Below are positions 5,297 to 7,603 of a DNA stretch of 7,603 bases, in pieces. This stretch comes from Bacteroidales bacterium (GTDB lineage: Bacteria; Bacteroidota; Bacteroidia; Bacteroidales; Muribaculaceae). The notes under the pieces were generated by a model, which saw nothing but the letters and a program-made list of their open reading frames with translations, was not told the origin of the DNA and made no database searches. Position 1 is the first letter of the stretch. Every line of letters starts with the position of its first letter. Made by a program: the position numbers and the translations under genes. The stretch is from assembly GCA_019420545.1 (NCBI GenBank), contig JAHZGZ010000287.1:1-7603 (forward strand). The letters run 5' to 3'.

Positions 5297-6289
5297 ATGA
5301 AATACGCGTTATTGCCACGTGAGACACTTGACCGACCGTTGCCGTTCTATCTGGCGATGGAGGAATATCTTGCCGCGATACCATGCAGCGACGAACTGTT
5401 TTTCATGTGGCAGGTCAGGCCCACTGTAATTTTCGGGCGCAACCAGCGTATTGAGAGTGAGGTCGATGTAGATTATTGCAAGGGCCACGGCATTCAGTTT
5501 TTCCGGCGCAAAAGCGGCGGCGGATGCGTGTATGCCGACGGCGACAATATCATGTTCAGCGCTATTCTCCCGCGCAGCGCTGATGTGTCAGCGATGTTTG
5601 CGCGTTATACGCAGATGGTGGTAGATATGCTCCGTTCGCTCGGATTCGATGCAAGCGCCTCGGGTCGCAACGATGTGCTGGTCGGGGGCCGGAAGGTATC
5701 GGGGAATGCCGTGTACATCCTTCCCGACAAATGTATTATTCATGGCACCATGCTGTTTGACACTAATCTGCAGCACATGCTCAGTGCCATATCCCCTTCG
5801 GGGGCGAAACTCAATGCGCGGGGCATTTCCTCCGTGAAAAGCCGCATCACCACTTTGCGATCGCATATGCCTGGGCTTGATATATCGGAGTTCAAGCGGC
5901 ATGCGCGCGAAGCGTTTTGCGGTGACAATCTGCTTCAGCTTACTCCGGCCGATGTCGGAGCCATATACAGACTCTCGCTCGGCTACTACCACCCCTCCTG
6001 GATCTATGGCGACAGCGTGAGTGATACGCGCTCGTATGTTCGCAGACTCGAAGGAGTGGGGGAATTCCGCGTATGTATCGATACGCGCCTCGACCGCATC
6101 GGACACATCCGTCTTTCCGGCGACTATTTCGCGCTTGACGATGTTGACACACGTCTGCTTCGTCCGCTCGAAGGGTGCCGCTACACTCCCGAGGCCGTCA
6201 CGCAAAGGCTTACCGACAGTAACGTCGATGCTTCCCGTGTGATAATGTCGCTCACCAACGAGGCGTTTGTCTCTCTCCTTTTTGAATGA
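5297..6289 (+). CDS. lplA: Lipoate-protein ligase A
   Basis: 330 residues, close to the 337 of E. coli LplA. The enzyme activates lipoate with ATP and transfers lipoyl-AMP to a lysine on carrier proteins such as GcvH and the E2 subunits, in the cytosol. The BPL/LplA catalytic domain covers about 1-235: RRKSGGG (70-76), GRND (123-126), GGRKVSGNA with the expected catalytic Lys133, HGT (149-151), and the stretch LNARGISSVKSRITTL (172-187). The small C-terminal accessory domain covers about 240-330. The ATG at 5297 is chosen because a TTG start at 5243 would lie inside the promoter's -33 box. gcvT follows after 35 bp with no terminator, so lplA, gcvT and gcvH probably form one operon, supplying the lipoyl group the glycine-cleavage H protein needs. 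Composition is GC-rich, as in the backbone. Confidence 0.96.
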   Translation: MKYALLPRETLDRPLPFYLAMEEYLAAIPCSDELFFMWQVRPTVIFGRNQRIESEVDVDYCKGHGIQFFRRKSGGGCVYADGDNIMFSAILPRSADVSAMFARYTQMVVDMLRSLGFDASASGRNDVLVGGRKVSGNAVYILPDKCIIHGTMLFDTNLQHMLSAISPSGAKLNARGISSVKSRITTLRSHMPGLDISEFKRHAREAFCGDNLLQLTPADVGAIYRLSLGYYHPSWIYGDSVSDTRSYVRRLEGVGEFRVCIDTRLDRIGHIRLSGDYFALDDVDTRLLRPLEGCRYTPEAVTQRLTDSNVDASRVIMSLTNEAFVSLLFE

Positions 6290-6324
6290 ACCGAAACTTT
6301 TTTCAAGAAACCTAAATTTTCATC

Positions 6325-7434
6325 ATGGAATCACAAGATAATAAACCTACCTGCCTACATTCGCGCCATGTGGCGCTCGGAGCGCAGATGTCGCCTTTTG
6401 GCGGATTTGACATGCCTATACAGTATGCGGGAATCATCGAGGAACATAACGCCGTGCGTAGTGCCTGCGGCGTATTCGATGTGAGCCATATGGGTGAGAT
6501 GTGGGTCAAAGGCCCCGATGCTCTCCGCTTTGTTAGCCATATATTTACCAACGATATATCCGTCGGTCCGTCGGGAAAATGTTATTACGGCATGATGCTC
6601 AAGGAGGATGGCGGAGTGGTCGACGATCTGCTTGTATATAAGCTGTCGGATACCGCGCTTTTCCTTGTGTTCAACGCCGCCAATATCGAAAAGGACCGCC
6701 GTTGGATCTCGGAGCATGCCACGGGCTACGATGTCAGGCTCGAGGATATGTGCGACGTGCTGGGAGAGCTTGCCATTCAGGGCCCGTTGTCGGAAGGCGT
6801 AGTTGAGGAGGTGCTTTCGGTACCTTGTGCCGATCTGGGTTTCTATACCTTCCGACTCGGCCAATGGAAAGGCAATGACATAATAATATCGCGCACGGGC
6901 TATACGGGAGAAGACGGCTTTGAGATATATGCCGCGCACGATGTCATATGCGCCATGTGGGATGCGCTGCTTGCATCGGGGCGTTGTGTACCCTGCGGAC
7001 TCGGCTGTCGCGACACCTTGCGCTTTGAAGTCGGTCTGCCGCTGTATGGCGACGAACTTGCCGACGACATATCTCCCGTTGAGGCCGGACTCTCTACGTT
7101 TGTCAAGCTCGACAAAGAGGGCGGATTTATCGGACGCGATGCCGTGGCGCGCATCCGTGATGCCGGCCCTAAGCGTAAGCTGGTCGGTATTGAGCTTCTC
7201 GACCGCGCCATCCCGCGCCACGGCTACGAAGTGCTTGATGCCGATACCGATCGTGTGATAGGCCATGTTACCACCGGCTATCATGCCATATCGGTCGACA
7301 AATCGGTGGCCATGGCTCTGATCGAGGCGCCCTATGCCGCGCTCGACACTCCTGTGCGCATCCGTATCCGCCGCAAGACTTTTCCGGGTCGTGTGGTGAA
7401 GAAGCGCTTTTACGACAAGCATTACAAGAAATAA
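6325..7434 (+). CDS. gcvT: Aminomethyltransferase (glycine cleavage system T protein)
   Basis: 369 residues, near the 364 of E. coli GcvT. It takes the aminomethyl group held on the lipoyl arm of GcvH and passes the one-carbon unit to tetrahydrofolate, releasing ammonia and giving 5,10-methylene-THF. Conserved segments in order: PFGGFDMPIQY (24-34) with the substrate-side start, ACGVFDVSHMGEM (47-59), GGVVDDLLVYK (96-106) containing the expected catalytic Asp (100 or 101), SRTGYTGEDGFEIY (189-202), and CGLGCRDTLRFEVGLPLYGDEL (in part, 224-245), then the C-terminal barrel with a VTTGYH turn (315-320). The ATG at 6325 follows lplA by 35 bp, and gcvH starts 39 bp downstream. A TAAATTTT just before the start lacks a partner box at the right spacing, so transcription from the lplA promoter is likeliest. 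Confidence 0.98.
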   Translation: MESQDNKPTCLHSRHVALGAQMSPFGGFDMPIQYAGIIEEHNAVRSACGVFDVSHMGEMWVKGPDALRFVSHIFTNDISVGPSGKCYYGMMLKEDGGVVDDLLVYKLSDTALFLVFNAANIEKDRRWISEHATGYDVRLEDMCDVLGELAIQGPLSEGVVEEVLSVPCADLGFYTFRLGQWKGNDIIISRTGYTGEDGFEIYAAHDVICAMWDALLASGRCVPCGLGCRDTLRFEVGLPLYGDELADDISPVEAGLSTFVKLDKEGGFIGRDAVARIRDAGPKRKLVGIELLDRAIPRHGYEVLDADTDRVIGHVTTGYHAISVDKSVAMALIEAPYAALDTPVRIRIRRKTFPGRVVKKRFYDKHYKK

Positions 7435-7473
7435 ATTATAACCGTATCATACAACAGAAACAACCCAATAACC

Positions 7474-7603
7474 ATGAGCAAGACTTATTATTCCCCCACA
7501 CACGAGTATATCACTGTCGACGGCAACATCGGCCTTATCGGTATCACGGAATATGCGCAGCAGCAGCTGGGCAATGTGGTTTATGTCGATCTTCCCGAGG
7601 TTG
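7474..7603 (+). CDS. gcvH: Glycine cleavage system H protein, 3'-truncated by the window edge
   Basis: 43 codons are visible, about a third of the usual ~126. The start MSKTYYSPTHEYITV, then GLIGITEYAQQQLGNVVYVDLPEV match the family pattern (HEW/Y ... VGITDYAQ..LGDIVFVDLPEVG). GcvH carries the lipoyl arm on a lysine (around residue 64, beyond the window) between the P, T and L proteins. It follows gcvT by 39 bp and is the substrate of the lipoate ligase encoded two genes upstream. The leader before the ATG is A/C-rich without a Shine-Dalgarno sequence, as usual in Bacteroidota. Confidence 0.97.
   Translation, partial: MSKTYYSPTHEYITVDGNIGLIGITEYAQQQLGNVVYVDLPEV

Noticed and set aside
5588..6205. 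205-codon minus-strand frame inside lplA
   Set aside because: It is the antisense shadow of the clear lipoate ligase coding sequence.
6313..6320. TAAATTTT as a gcvT promoter -7 box
   Set aside because: The nearest TTTG (6281-6284) is 28 bp away instead of 19-21, and the start point would fall at or past the ATG.
6355..7422. 355-codon open frame on the minus strand opposite gcvT
   Set aside because: It is the antisense shadow of a GC-rich, unambiguous gcvT, and its translation shows no recognisable domain.

Overview
The window looks like a chromosomal segment of a Bacteroidota bacterium, most likely in the order Bacteroidales; Muribaculaceae is only a guess. Supporting signs are a textbook Bacteroides-type promoter (TTTG, 19 bp, TAAATTTG) in front of the lipoate ligase gene, A-rich leaders without clear Shine-Dalgarno sequences, and the gene order lplA-gcvT-gcvH. 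All genes are on the + strand. Housekeeping genes at both edges are GC-rich, and an AT-rich islet lies between them.

Left edge (1-876): the 3' part of a CapA/PgsA-type metallophosphatase gene. Right edge (5242-7603): a glycine-cleavage and lipoylation operon with lplA (lipoate-protein ligase), gcvT (aminomethyltransferase) and the 5' end of gcvH, the lipoyl carrier that LplA would modify and GcvT would act on.

Centre (877-5241): an islet that best fits a polymorphic-toxin immunity cluster. It opens with a 46-codon reading frame (913-1053) that has no start of its own and looks like the broken-off C-terminal tip of a secreted RNase-type toxin. Its stop codon overlaps the start of gene A1 (TAATG). 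Then come A1 (1053-1574), B1 (1571-2110, ATGA overlap with A1) and a TPR protein (2121-3359) made of two tandem copies of one unit. After a 243-bp gap holding a GC-richer 34-codon fragment come a four-helix membrane protein (3603-4025), A2 (4135-4656) and B2 (4672-5196). A2-B2 is a second copy of A1-B1. The A and B proteins also share a motif skeleton, so the locus appears to carry four members of one superfamily.

The immunity interpretation is inference from small paired paralogues, the toxin-tip remnant, coupled overlaps and islet composition. No intact toxin, integrase, transposase, tRNA, rRNA or CRISPR array is visible.
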